Positions 44,697 through 55,918 of a stretch of 64,000 nt of DNA are shown here, one piece after another. Below the pieces are notes generated by a model, which was given only the letters and a program-made list of their open reading frames with translations, was not told the DNA's origin and did not search any database. Position numbers and translations under genes: made by a program. This stretch comes from Streptomyces sp. NBC_00659 (GTDB lineage Bacteria; Actinomycetota; Actinomycetes; Streptomycetales; Streptomycetaceae). The stretch covers positions 7,130,001-7,194,000 of the forward strand of contig NZ_CP109031.1 of assembly GCF_036226925.1 (NCBI RefSeq), written 5' to 3'. Positions within the stretch are counted from its first letter, which is position 1, and each line of letters begins with the position of its first letter.

Positions 44697-45367
44697 CAGC
44701 AGCCTTGGTCGCTGAAGCGGAGCTTGAGGCCCGGGAGCTTGAACACCGCCGCCGTCGTCGCGTAGTTGGTCTGGCGCAGGTTCGCGATGCGCACGGTGTC
44801 GGCCTGCTGGCTGAACACGCCCTTGGGGCCCTGGACCCCGGCTTTGTCGAGCGTGCTGGCGTCGTTGCCGATCTCGATGTTGTTGAAGGAGGCGTTGCCG
44901 GACAGTTCCGTGGAGTCGGTGGTCAGGTTCGTCGCCTGGACCTTGTCCGCCCCGCTGCCGGCCGTGATGAGCAGGTTCGTGCCCCCCAGGTCGACGCTCT
45001 GGCACAGGTGGTCCAGGGTCGCGTTCTTGATCGCCGAGGTGACGATGAGGACCTGGCCGCCCGTGTCGCCGGCGTTCGGGCTGTCCTCGGCCATGTTGTC
45101 GAGGCCGCCGAACTGCTCGAAGCCGGTACCGTTCAGCTCGGTCGCGGTGACCGTGAACGGCATGCCGGAGATGGCGAACTGGACACCGAGGGCCCCCTCC
45201 GCCGTCGCGATCATCAGCCCCGCGGCGACCGCGGTGGCGGGTATCGCCATCACGGCGGCGCGGCGCAGCCGGACCCGCCCGCGTCGGTCCTGTCCGGCGG
45301 ATGAACCGCTTTCCGGGGTCTCGGGCGTGGAACCGTTGGACGCCGTGGCGTCCGAGGACGAAGCCAT
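44696..45367 (-). CDS. DUF6230 secreted/membrane-anchored protein
   Basis: The protein is 223 aa from ATG 45367 with GGGAGCAG upstream. A Ser/Thr-rich cytoplasmic head with 'RRGRVRLRRAA' precedes one membrane segment (about 38-58). The rest is an extracellular beta-rich domain with 'LDHLCQSVDLGG' and a C-terminal 'FSDQGC'. Some relatives are labelled cholesterol esterase in databases (recalled), but no catalytic triad is visible. First gene of the pair with DUF6114. Confidence 0.82.
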   Translation of the reverse strand: MASSSDATASNGSTPETPESGSSAGQDRRGRVRLRRAAVMAIPATAVAAGLMIATAEGALGVQFAISGMPFTVTATELNGTGFEQFGGLDNMAEDSPNAGDTGGQVLIVTSAIKNATLDHLCQSVDLGGTNLLITAGSGADKVQATNLTTDSTELSGNASFNNIEIGNDASTLDKAGVQGPKGVFSQQADTVRIANLRQTNYATTAAVFKLPGLKLRFSDQGC

Positions 45368-46752
<1,385 letters not shown>

Positions 46753-46770
46753 CCCCCGCGGGATCCCGGT

Positions 46771-47727
46771 TCACTGTCGGCGTCGCAGCACGACCGCGAC
46801 GCCGGCAGTGAGCAGCAGGGCCGCTCCGGCTCCTCCGGCGACCAGGGGGAGCCCGGGGCCGCCGCCCGTGGTGCTCTCGGCGGCGGGCGCCAGACGATCG
46901 GTGCCCGCCTGCGCGGCCGCCGAACCGGCCTCAGGGGAAGGCGAGTCGGCGGACGGCGACGGGGCCGTGGGGCTGGGTGCCGTGGAGGCCGACCGGGTCG
47001 CCTTGGGGGATTCCTTGGCGCTCTTGCCGGCGGAACCACTCCCGGCGGTCCCCGGGGTCCCGGCGGTCCGGTCCGGCTTCGACGTCCCGCTCCCGCCGGA
47101 GAACACCACGTCCGAGCACGAGTAATAGGTGTCCGTCGTGCTGGAGTTCTGCCAGATCGTGAACAGCATCTGGCGGCCGGTACGGTCGGACGGCAGCGTC
47201 GCGTTGATCCGGTAGGCGCCGCCGACCAGAGCGGGATCGGTGACCGTGGCGAACGGCTTCTCCGGCAGGTCGGACCACTTCAGCGACCGCGTCGGGCTGT
47301 AGCCCTGCTTGGTCAGATAGAGCTTGAACGTCCCCGTGTGCGTGATCGTCGAGCTGTACTTCATGGTCATGGCCGCGCCGGGCGTCAGGCGCGTGGCCGG
47401 GAAGTCGGAGCGGGCCAGGTCGAGGCCCTTGTAGGCGGGCAGACCGCCGCTGCACAGCTTTCCGTCCGGGATCACCGAGCGGTCCCGGCCGCCCACCCCG
47501 CCCACCCGCAGGTTGTCCCACGCCGTGAAGGGCGAGCCGTTCGCGGCGATCGCCGCCCGGCAGGCCGCCGTGCCCTGGCTGCCGCCCTCGGGCGAGCACG
47601 CGTACACCCGGCTGACCGGGGACGTCGGCGCGCCGTGCGCCGACGCGGTCCCCGCCGCCCACGTCGTGAGCAGCAGCGGAGCCGCCAGGGCGACAGCGGC
47701 CGCGGTGGCGGTGCGGTAGGCGGTCAT
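46771..47727 (-). CDS. AA10-type lytic polysaccharide monooxygenase, membrane anchored
   Basis: The protein is 318 aa from ATG 47727 behind GAGGAGACG. The signal peptide cleaves before His31 ('SA-HGAPTSP'), giving the N-terminal His of the copper brace; the second His is in 'STITHTGTF', and the axial Phe is in 'CSDVVF'. The catalytic domain runs to about residue 215. Instead of a carbohydrate-binding module there is a 75-residue Ser/Pro/Thr-rich stalk, a membrane helix and 'VVLRRRQ'. So the enzyme is predicted to sit on the cell surface, possibly acting on the cell's own wall or copper metabolism rather than chitin. Confidence 0.88.
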   Translation of the reverse strand: MTAYRTATAAAVALAAPLLLTTWAAGTASAHGAPTSPVSRVYACSPEGGSQGTAACRAAIAANGSPFTAWDNLRVGGVGGRDRSVIPDGKLCSGGLPAYKGLDLARSDFPATRLTPGAAMTMKYSSTITHTGTFKLYLTKQGYSPTRSLKWSDLPEKPFATVTDPALVGGAYRINATLPSDRTGRQMLFTIWQNSSTTDTYYSCSDVVFSGGSGTSKPDRTAGTPGTAGSGSAGKSAKESPKATRSASTAPSPTAPSPSADSPSPEAGSAAAQAGTDRLAPAAESTTGGGPGLPLVAGGAGAALLLTAGVAVVLRRRQ

Positions 47728-48124
47728 CCGGAACGTCTCCTCGGTGCGTGGGCGAAGCGGCGCGCCACCGCGCGCGGCCGGGACGTACTCCTCGCACGGG
47801 GCACGGGGGGATACGGATCCGGCGCGCGGAGTGTTCAGCCGGATCCGCAATCCGCGCGAATCGGGACCACCTCGCCGCACCGGGGACGGACGAGGGCCGA
47901 ACACCCCCTGGATCGAGGGTTTTCCCGCTATCCCTCCTCTCCGCGTCCTGCCTATCGTTCAGCGCGACCGCCGGGGGCGCCGCACCCCGGATCAAGGAAA
48001 CGACCGCGCGGCACCCACAACGGCCGACAGTTCGAAGTCGACCGCTGGGCTCTACGGGGGGAGGGGCCGCTCGGCGCGCACAGCGTCGGACGGCCCCTTC
48101 TGTTCTGCCGGTACGGTGAGCCGC
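47728..48124. other. 397-bp divergent intergenic region
   Basis: This holds the promoters of the LPMO-like gene (minus) and the DUF89 gene (plus). The only clear structure is the inverted repeat at 47814-47847. No gene is supported. Confidence 0.5.
47814..47847. promoter_or_regulatory. 10-bp inverted repeat
   Basis: CGGATCCGGC (47814-47823) is inverted as GCCGGATCCG (47838-47847) with a 14-base gap, 87 bp upstream of the LPMO-like start. The same CGGATCCG core occurs twice upstream of the neighbouring secreted-protein gene. Confidence 0.5.
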
Positions 48125-49324
48125 ATGCGCGATCCCGACGCCCCCGCCCCCTCTGCCGCCGAACCCGACGACGCCCCGGTGGTCGTGAGCTCGGTGCGGG
48201 GCTCGTTCCCCTGGAGCGTGCTGGCGCAGCGGCATCCGGCGCTCATCCGGAAGGTGCGGGACGCCTTCCCGTACGGTCCCGAACAGCGCCACGCGCTCGA
48301 CGCCCTGCTCAGGAACTGCGCCGAGGGGGTCGTCGAACCGCTCATGGAGCCGGCGGCGGACCGCGGCCGGTGGGATGCCTGGGGCGGCCGGGAGTACTAC
48401 GGCCGGTCCTGGTTCGACCTGCCGTTCCTGTGGTCCGAGAGCTACTTCTACCGCAAGCTCCTCGAAGCGGTCGGCTACTTCGCGCCCGGCCCCTGGCAGG
48501 GCATCGACCCCTTCCGCCCCTTCAAGCTCGCCGAGCTCGACACCCCGGAGGCCGACGAGGAACTCGCCGCGCTGGACGACCTCGCGCGGCGGCCGGCCGG
48601 GGAACAGGAGGAGGCACTGCTGCACGGCTCGCTGTGGGGCAACCGCGCCGACCTCGGGTTCAGCCTGGCCGGCACCGGGGGCGGGACGGCGGCCGAGTCC
48701 CCGCTCGTGGCGAACGACGCGGACGTGCTGCGGTCCCTGTTCGACGGCGGCACCCTCTGTCTCGTCGCGGACAACGCGGGCCGGGAACTCGTCCCCGACC
48801 TCCTCCTCGTCGACCACCTGCTCCGGCACGGCCGGATCGGGCGGGCCGCCCTGCACGTGAAGCCGTACCCGTACTACGTTTCCGACGCCACGACGGCGGA
48901 CGTGCTGGACGCTCTGCGCCGGCTCACCGCCGCGAAGGGAGCGGCCGGCGAGGCCGGGAACCGTCTCTGGGCGGCCCTGTCCGAGGGCCGGCTCACCCTC
49001 CGGACCCATCCCTTCGCCTGCGGCCCGATGCCGTACACCGATCTGCCCGACGACCTCCGGCGGGAGTTCGCCGCGGCCGACGTGACCCTTCTGAAGGGCG
49101 ACCTGAACTACCGTCGGCTCATCGGTGACCGGCTCTACCCCGCCACCACCCCGTTCACCGCCGCCACCGCCCGTTTCCCCGGTGCGGTGGCCGCGCTGCG
49201 CACCCTCAAGTCCGATGTCGTCGTCGGGCTCACCCCCGCCGTCGAGGCGGCCCTCGACGCCGCCGAGGACGACCGCTGGCGCACCGGCGGAACCCACGCG
49301 CTGATCCAGGCGAGACGCGGATGA
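48125..49324 (+). CDS. DUF89 / ARMT1-like damage-control phosphatase
   Basis: The protein is 399 aa from ATG 48125 with GGTGAG upstream. It has the metal-site motif 'VADNAGRELVPDLL' (Asp-Asn-Ala-Gly) and the substrate loop 'LKGDLNYRRLIGD', diagnostic of DUF89. Family members dephosphorylate damaged sugar phosphates or phosphometabolites with Mn/Co/Ni. 'WSESYFYRKLLEAVGYF' is typical of the ARMT1 branch. It is 187 bp upstream of geosmin synthase on the same strand, probably an independent unit. Confidence 0.88.
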   Translation: MRDPDAPAPSAAEPDDAPVVVSSVRGSFPWSVLAQRHPALIRKVRDAFPYGPEQRHALDALLRNCAEGVVEPLMEPAADRGRWDAWGGREYYGRSWFDLPFLWSESYFYRKLLEAVGYFAPGPWQGIDPFRPFKLAELDTPEADEELAALDDLARRPAGEQEEALLHGSLWGNRADLGFSLAGTGGGTAAESPLVANDADVLRSLFDGGTLCLVADNAGRELVPDLLLVDHLLRHGRIGRAALHVKPYPYYVSDATTADVLDALRRLTAAKGAAGEAGNRLWAALSEGRLTLRTHPFACGPMPYTDLPDDLRREFAAADVTLLKGDLNYRRLIGDRLYPATTPFTAATARFPGAVAALRTLKSDVVVGLTPAVEAALDAAEDDRWRTGGTHALIQARRG

Positions 49325-49502
49325 CCACGCGCCCGGCTCCCGGAGCCCGTCGGGTCACCTGAAGGCGGCAGGGACGGAAACGGCGAGGCGGCGGGGTGGG
49401 CCCGACCTGATGGAGAGGCCGTCGTGTGCGGCTTTCGGCGCGGTTCACGCGATGGTGTGATCATGTCCTGGCCTGCGGATGTGCGCACGGGGCCCTGGGT
49501 AG

Positions 49503-51689
<2,187 letters not shown>

Positions 51690-51709
51690 CGGATCCGTGG
51701 GCGCGGGAG

Positions 51710-52012
51710 TCAGCGCCGGACGCTGCGGCGGGCCGCCTCGGAGAGCTCCGACAGGAGGACCGCCGCGGCCTCGGTGACCTCGCGGACCTCCTCCGCGAGG
51801 CCCGGGTCCGCGGCGGCCGCACGGGCGACCTCGTGGTACTCGTCGACGATGGACACGCCGAGGTCCGTGACGCGCCGGTGCTTCGGCGAGCCGCCGGGGA
51901 CGGGCGCGGTCCCGCCGGACTCCGGCCTTGCCGTGAGTGTCTCCCGCAGCCGTGCCAGGGCCCGGGCGGCCTCACGGGGCCGGGCCCGCCTCCCGCTCCA
52001 GCCGGGGGAGCG
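51710..52012 (-). pseudogene. frameshifted small gene
   Basis: A minus-strand frame of 100 codons has strong G/C third-position bias and ends in a believable C-terminus: 'TDLGVSIVDEYHEVARAAA', 'EEVREVTEAAAVLLSELSEA', 'ARRSVRR'. It has no start codon near its beginning. About 40 bases in, at roughly 51974, the neighbouring frame ('SALLTLPRLEREAGPAP') stops just where this one continues naturally ('REAARALARLRETL'), so a one-base frameshift seems to join two parts of one gene. Unknown family; helical. A sequencing error is possible. Confidence 0.5.
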
Positions 52013-52164
52013 TCAGGAGCGCGGAGACCCTGCCCCGGCCGCTTCCTGGGCCGGAGACGGAGACGGGGGCGGCAGTCTCACTCGTTCGGGGATCGTCGCG
52101 GGCCGGAGCGCGGGGTAGAGCATCAGCCGAAGGCGGTCCGTAGAACATCTGCCGGAGGCGACCC

Positions 52165-52830
52165 ATGGAACAGACCGCGCTGCGTCCCAAGCCGATGCCC
52201 GGCGGGGATCCGGGCGGCGGCACCCGTCCGTCCGGCAGTACCCGTCCGTCCGGCGGAGCCCGGCGCCCGCACGCGGCGCGGCGTCGTGGAAGGCGTCTGA
52301 TCACCGTGGTGGCCGGGGTGTCCGCCGGAGTGGTCCTCGTCCTGTCCGGTGTGGGGCTCGGCGCGGTGGGCGCGACCGTGATCGGCGTGAGCAGGCTGGC
52401 GGACCTTCAGCGGCAGACCGGCGCGGCCGGGCAGCCACGGCAGCCCGCCGCCGCCTCCGAAGCGCCGAGGCCGGGCGGTTCCGGGGTGCCGCGGGCCGGT
52501 GGGGTCATGGCGGAGTCCGGCGGCGGCCCGGTCCGGCCGGGGGAGTCCGAGCGGGGGCCCGTACGGGGGACCCTCGGGGTCGAGGCGGCCGACGCCCCCG
52601 GTGGCGCGGGTGCGTTCATCGTGGGGGTGCACCTCCCCGGTCCCGGCTACAGCGCGGGCCTGGTGCGCGGCGACACCCTGCTCGCCCTCGACGGGACCGC
52701 GATCACCTCGGCCGCCGACCTCGCGCGCGCGGTGGCGGACGCGGCGCCGGGCGTCGAGGTCACCCTGCGCGTGCGCCACGCGAACGGCAGCCGCGGACAG
52801 CTGTCCGTCGTCCCGGGCACCGCGACCTGA
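52165..52830 (+). CDS. PDZ-domain membrane protein
   Basis: The protein is 221 aa from ATG 52165 behind GGAGGCGACCC. A basic, disordered N-terminus (1-45), one membrane helix (about 47-72), a Gly/Pro/Ala-rich linker and a C-terminal PDZ domain (about 130-221) with 'GAFIVGVHLPGPGYSAGLVRGD' broken as strand and helix. It resembles a HtrA protease that has lost its protease part. It probably binds C-termini of exported proteins outside the membrane. Confidence 0.82.
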   Translation: MEQTALRPKPMPGGDPGGGTRPSGSTRPSGGARRPHAARRRGRRLITVVAGVSAGVVLVLSGVGLGAVGATVIGVSRLADLQRQTGAAGQPRQPAAASEAPRPGGSGVPRAGGVMAESGGGPVRPGESERGPVRGTLGVEAADAPGGAGAFIVGVHLPGPGYSAGLVRGDTLLALDGTAITSAADLARAVADAAPGVEVTLRVRHANGSRGQLSVVPGTAT

Positions 52831-52881
52831 GACGTGGAGTCGCTCCCCGTCCGGGAGACGTGGAGCCGCCCCCGCCCGGGA
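52831..52881. repeat. 25-26-bp tandem duplication after the PDZ gene
   Basis: Two adjacent copies (52831-52856 and 52857-52881) begin GACGTGGAG and end CCGGGA, differing at four to five bases; a decayed third copy follows to about 52905. It lies just past the PDZ stop. Confidence 0.6.
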
Positions 52882-52975
52882 GGCCCGGAGCCGCCTCGTG
52901 GGCGCGACACCCTGTCCCGGTGAGGACGGGAGAAACATGCTGGTCAACGGCTCCGCTGCCCGCCATGATGGCCGC

Positions 52976-53596
52976 ATGCTGAGCACCCTCGTCGCCTTCC
53001 TCGGCGCCTGCACCCTCATCGCGGCCTCGCCCGGACCGAGCACCGTGCTGATCATCAAACGGTCCCTGGGCAGCAGGCGGTCCGGTTTCCTGACCGTGCT
53101 CGGCAACGAGACGGGCGTCTTCCTGTGGGGCGCCGTCGCCGCGTTCGGCCTCACCGCCCTGCTCGCCGCCTCCGAGATGGCGTACGGCGTCATGCGGATC
53201 GTCGGCGCCGTGGTGCTCGTCGGCTTCGGCGTACAGACGCTGTGGCAGGCACGCCGCTCCAAGGGCGCCGCCGACGGCGGCTGGGAGAGTGCGGAGAGGA
53301 GCGACTGGGCGTCCTACCGGGGCGGGCTGCTGCTCAACCTCGCCAACCCGAAGGCGGCCGTCTTCGCGATGTCCTTCCTGCCGCAGTTCGTGCCCGAGGG
53401 CGCCCCGCACCTGCCCGCCATGCTCGGCCTCGCCGCGCTCTGGGCGGTCTACGAGGTGGGGTACTACGGCGTCTACGTGTGGTTCGTCGGCCGGATGAAG
53501 ACCGTACTGTCCCGGACGGGCGTGCGCCGGCGCCTGGAGCAGGTCTCCGGAGGCGTCCTGCTGCTCCTGGGAGCCCGCCTCGCACTGGAGGGCTGA
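52976..53596 (+). CDS. LysE family amino-acid exporter
   Basis: The protein is 206 aa with six hydrophobic segments. Family marks: 'LIAASPGPSTVLIIKRSL' near the N-terminus and 'GLLLNLANPKAAVFAMSFLP'. It exports amino acids or derivatives such as homoserine lactone; the substrate is unknown. Start at 52976 by family length; ATG 52937, which has the better site (GGGAGAAAC), would add 13 residues. Confidence 0.88.
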   Translation: MLSTLVAFLGACTLIAASPGPSTVLIIKRSLGSRRSGFLTVLGNETGVFLWGAVAAFGLTALLAASEMAYGVMRIVGAVVLVGFGVQTLWQARRSKGAADGGWESAERSDWASYRGGLLLNLANPKAAVFAMSFLPQFVPEGAPHLPAMLGLAALWAVYEVGYYGVYVWFVGRMKTVLSRTGVRRRLEQVSGGVLLLLGARLALEG

Positions 53597-53689
53597 CCGG
53601 CGCGGGCACGACCGGCTCGCGTACGCCCCACCGGAGGGGCAGGATGCTGCCGTAGCCCCCTGGGGAACTCCGCACACACGGAGGCATGG

Positions 53690-54814
53690 ATGACCGCCGC
53701 CACACCCGCGCCCTTCACCGCCGACGACTACGAGGCTCGTATGCGGCGCGCCGCCGAGGCCGCGGCCGACGCCGGGCTCGACGGCGTCCTGGTCGCGCCG
53801 GGGCCCGACCTGGTGTGGCTGACCGGATACCGCCCGGTGGAGACGGAGCGGCTCACCCTGCTGGTGCTGCGGGCGGGACACGACCCGGCCCTCGTCGTGC
53901 CCACCCTGGAGGCGCCCGACGCGGCCAAGTCGGCAGGCGCCCCCGCGCTGACCCCGCACGCCTGGACCGACGGCCAGAACCCCTACGCGGCCGCCGCGCC
54001 CCTCCTGGACGGCGCGGGCCGCTTCGGCATCAGCGACAACGGCTGGGCCCTGCACCTGCTCGGCCTCCAGAAGCGGCTCCCCGGCACTCGCTACGCGGCC
54101 CTGACCGAGGTCCTGCCGATGCTCAGGGCCGTCAAGGACGCGGCCGAGCTGGAGCGGCTCGCAGCCGCCGGAGCCGCCGCGGACGAGGCGTTCGAGGAGA
54201 TCCGCAAGGTGCGCTTCGCGGACCGCAGGGAGTCGGAGGTGTCCAAGGACCTCGCCGATCTGCTGCGCCGGTTCGGACACTCCCAGGTGGACTTCACCAT
54301 CGTGGCCTCGGGCCCCAACGGCGCCAACCCGCACCACGAGGCCGACGAGCGGGTGATCGAGGCCGGCGACATGGTGGTCCTGGACTTCGGCGGACTCAAG
54401 GACGGCTACGGCTCCGACACCTCCCGCACGGTCCACGTCGGCGAACCGGACGACGAGGAGCGCAAGGTCCACGACATCGTGCGCGAGGCGCAGGAGGCCG
54501 GCTTCCGCGCCGTGCGTCCCGGGGCCGCCTGCCAGGACATCGACCGCGCCGCGCGCGCCGTCATCGAGGCCGCCGGGTACGGCGAGTACTTCATCCACCG
54601 CACCGGGCACGGCATCGGCGTCACCACCCACGAACCGCCGTACATGGTCGAGGGCGAGGAACAGCCCCTGGTCCCCGGCATGTGCTTCTCCGTGGAGCCG
54701 GGGATCTATCTGCCCGGCCGTTTCGGGGTCCGTATCGAGGACATCGTCACGGTGACCGAGGACGGCGGACGCCGGCTCAACAACACGTCCCGCGAGATGG
54801 TGATCGTCGACTGA
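53690..54814 (+). CDS. M24 family Xaa-Pro dipeptidase/aminopeptidase
   Basis: The protein is 374 aa from ATG 53690 with GGAGG upstream. The pita-bread metallopeptidase fold shows all five metal ligands: Asp in 'VVLDFGGL', Asp in 'GYGSDTSRT', His in 'RTGHGIGV', Glu in 'SVEPGIYL' and Glu in 'RIEDIVTV'. It cleaves dipeptides or N-terminal residues before proline in the cytosol. Confidence 0.93.
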   Translation: MTAATPAPFTADDYEARMRRAAEAAADAGLDGVLVAPGPDLVWLTGYRPVETERLTLLVLRAGHDPALVVPTLEAPDAAKSAGAPALTPHAWTDGQNPYAAAAPLLDGAGRFGISDNGWALHLLGLQKRLPGTRYAALTEVLPMLRAVKDAAELERLAAAGAAADEAFEEIRKVRFADRRESEVSKDLADLLRRFGHSQVDFTIVASGPNGANPHHEADERVIEAGDMVVLDFGGLKDGYGSDTSRTVHVGEPDDEERKVHDIVREAQEAGFRAVRPGAACQDIDRAARAVIEAAGYGEYFIHRTGHGIGVTTHEPPYMVEGEEQPLVPGMCFSVEPGIYLPGRFGVRIEDIVTVTEDGGRRLNNTSREMVIVD

Positions 54815-54877
54815 CATGCGCCCGCACACCGTGCGGCGACCCCTTCGCCCCCGCCCCCGGACGACAAGGGCGCGACC

Positions 54878-55825
54878 ATGAACCCGACACCGACACCGGC
54901 CCCCGTACCGACCCCCGAGACCGTCCGCCGGCTGGTCCGCACCCTGCTCTCCGACGACGCCGCGCCCGGTCCGGGACCGGACGTACGGCCCGTCCGCGAG
55001 CAGGGCGGGCACACCTGGTGGGTGGGCCGACGCCATGTGCTGCGGCTCGCCCTCGACCGCGAGGCCTCCCTGCGGCAACGCCGTGAACTGAGGCTGCGCG
55101 ATCTGATCCGCCCGTTCGTCGGGGGCACCGTTCCCATGAGTGTGGCGCAGGGCGAGTGGTCGAGCGGACTGACCTACACCCTGGACACGAAGCTGCCCGG
55201 TGTCCCGGGCGAGGAACAGGCCGTCTCGGCACTCGGCGAGGCCGACCTGGCCGACCTGCTGACCGGGCTGCGCGAGGTCCCCGTACCGCAGGCCGAGACG
55301 CTGGGGGTGCCGCGGACCCCGCAGCGCTCCCTGGAGGCCCTGCGGGCCGCCGCCGTACGAGCCACCGAACGGATTCCCGCGGAGGAGTTCGACCCCGCCC
55401 GCTTCGACCAGCTCGCCGCGCCCGCCGCCGTGCAGCTCGGCGCGCAGACCGGCGCCCCGGTCCTCGTGCACCACGGACTCCTCGGCGAACACCTCGTGGT
55501 CAGTCCCGACGGCCGGGTACGGGGCGTCCTCGACTGGACCGGCGCGGTGACCGGGGATCCGGCCGAGGACATCGCGGGGCTGGCCCTCGCGGTCGGCGCC
55601 CCCGCGGCCGTACGCGCCGCCACCCTCGCCGGTTACGGCGCCCGCCCCTGTCTGCGCGGCCTGTGGCTCGCCCGCTGCGACACCGTCATCCGGCTCGCCG
55701 ACCGCCTCCGCGGCGACGACGCCGGACAACTTGCGCTCGCGGAAGCCCGGTTGGCGCGCGCCTGGGAGCCGATCCTGCTGGAGCGGGTCACGGACCTGCG
55801 GGACCCGCCGGACGAGACGTCGTAG
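54878..55825 (+). CDS. aminoglycoside-phosphotransferase-fold protein with degenerate catalytic loop
   Basis: The protein is 315 aa. C-terminal layout follows the APH family: 'VLDWTGAVTGDPAEDIA' gives the metal Asp219. The catalytic loop, HGDxxxxN in active kinases, reads H198-H-G-L-L-G-E-H205: the base Asp is Gly and the Asn is His. The N-lobe Lys is not obvious ('HVLRLALDREA'). I infer a pseudokinase or binding protein rather than a resistance enzyme. It follows the M24 gene by 63 bp and is probably co-transcribed. Confidence 0.8.
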   Translation: MNPTPTPAPVPTPETVRRLVRTLLSDDAAPGPGPDVRPVREQGGHTWWVGRRHVLRLALDREASLRQRRELRLRDLIRPFVGGTVPMSVAQGEWSSGLTYTLDTKLPGVPGEEQAVSALGEADLADLLTGLREVPVPQAETLGVPRTPQRSLEALRAAAVRATERIPAEEFDPARFDQLAAPAAVQLGAQTGAPVLVHHGLLGEHLVVSPDGRVRGVLDWTGAVTGDPAEDIAGLALAVGAPAAVRAATLAGYGARPCLRGLWLARCDTVIRLADRLRGDDAGQLALAEARLARAWEPILLERVTDLRDPPDETS

Positions 55826-55917
55826 GGCGCCCGCGGGACGAGACGCCGTAGAGACGCCCGCCCCGGACGCCGTAGGGCGCCCGCGCGAAACGGCGCAGGG
55901 CGCCCGTCCGAAACGGC
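55811..55917. repeat. imperfect tandem repeats between convergent genes
   Basis: Four tandem units of about 23-28 bp with the core CGTAGGGCGCCCG (one copy GTAGAGACGCCCG) fill the gap between the APH-like stop and the treZ stop. The GGGCGCCC cores are themselves palindromic, so this may also serve as terminator. Confidence 0.6.
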
Positions 55918-55918
55918 C

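Noticed and set aside
52760..55729. 989-codon minus-strand frame
   Set aside because: It is antisense to the LysE, M24 and APH-like genes, all of which have recognisable motifs on the plus strand.
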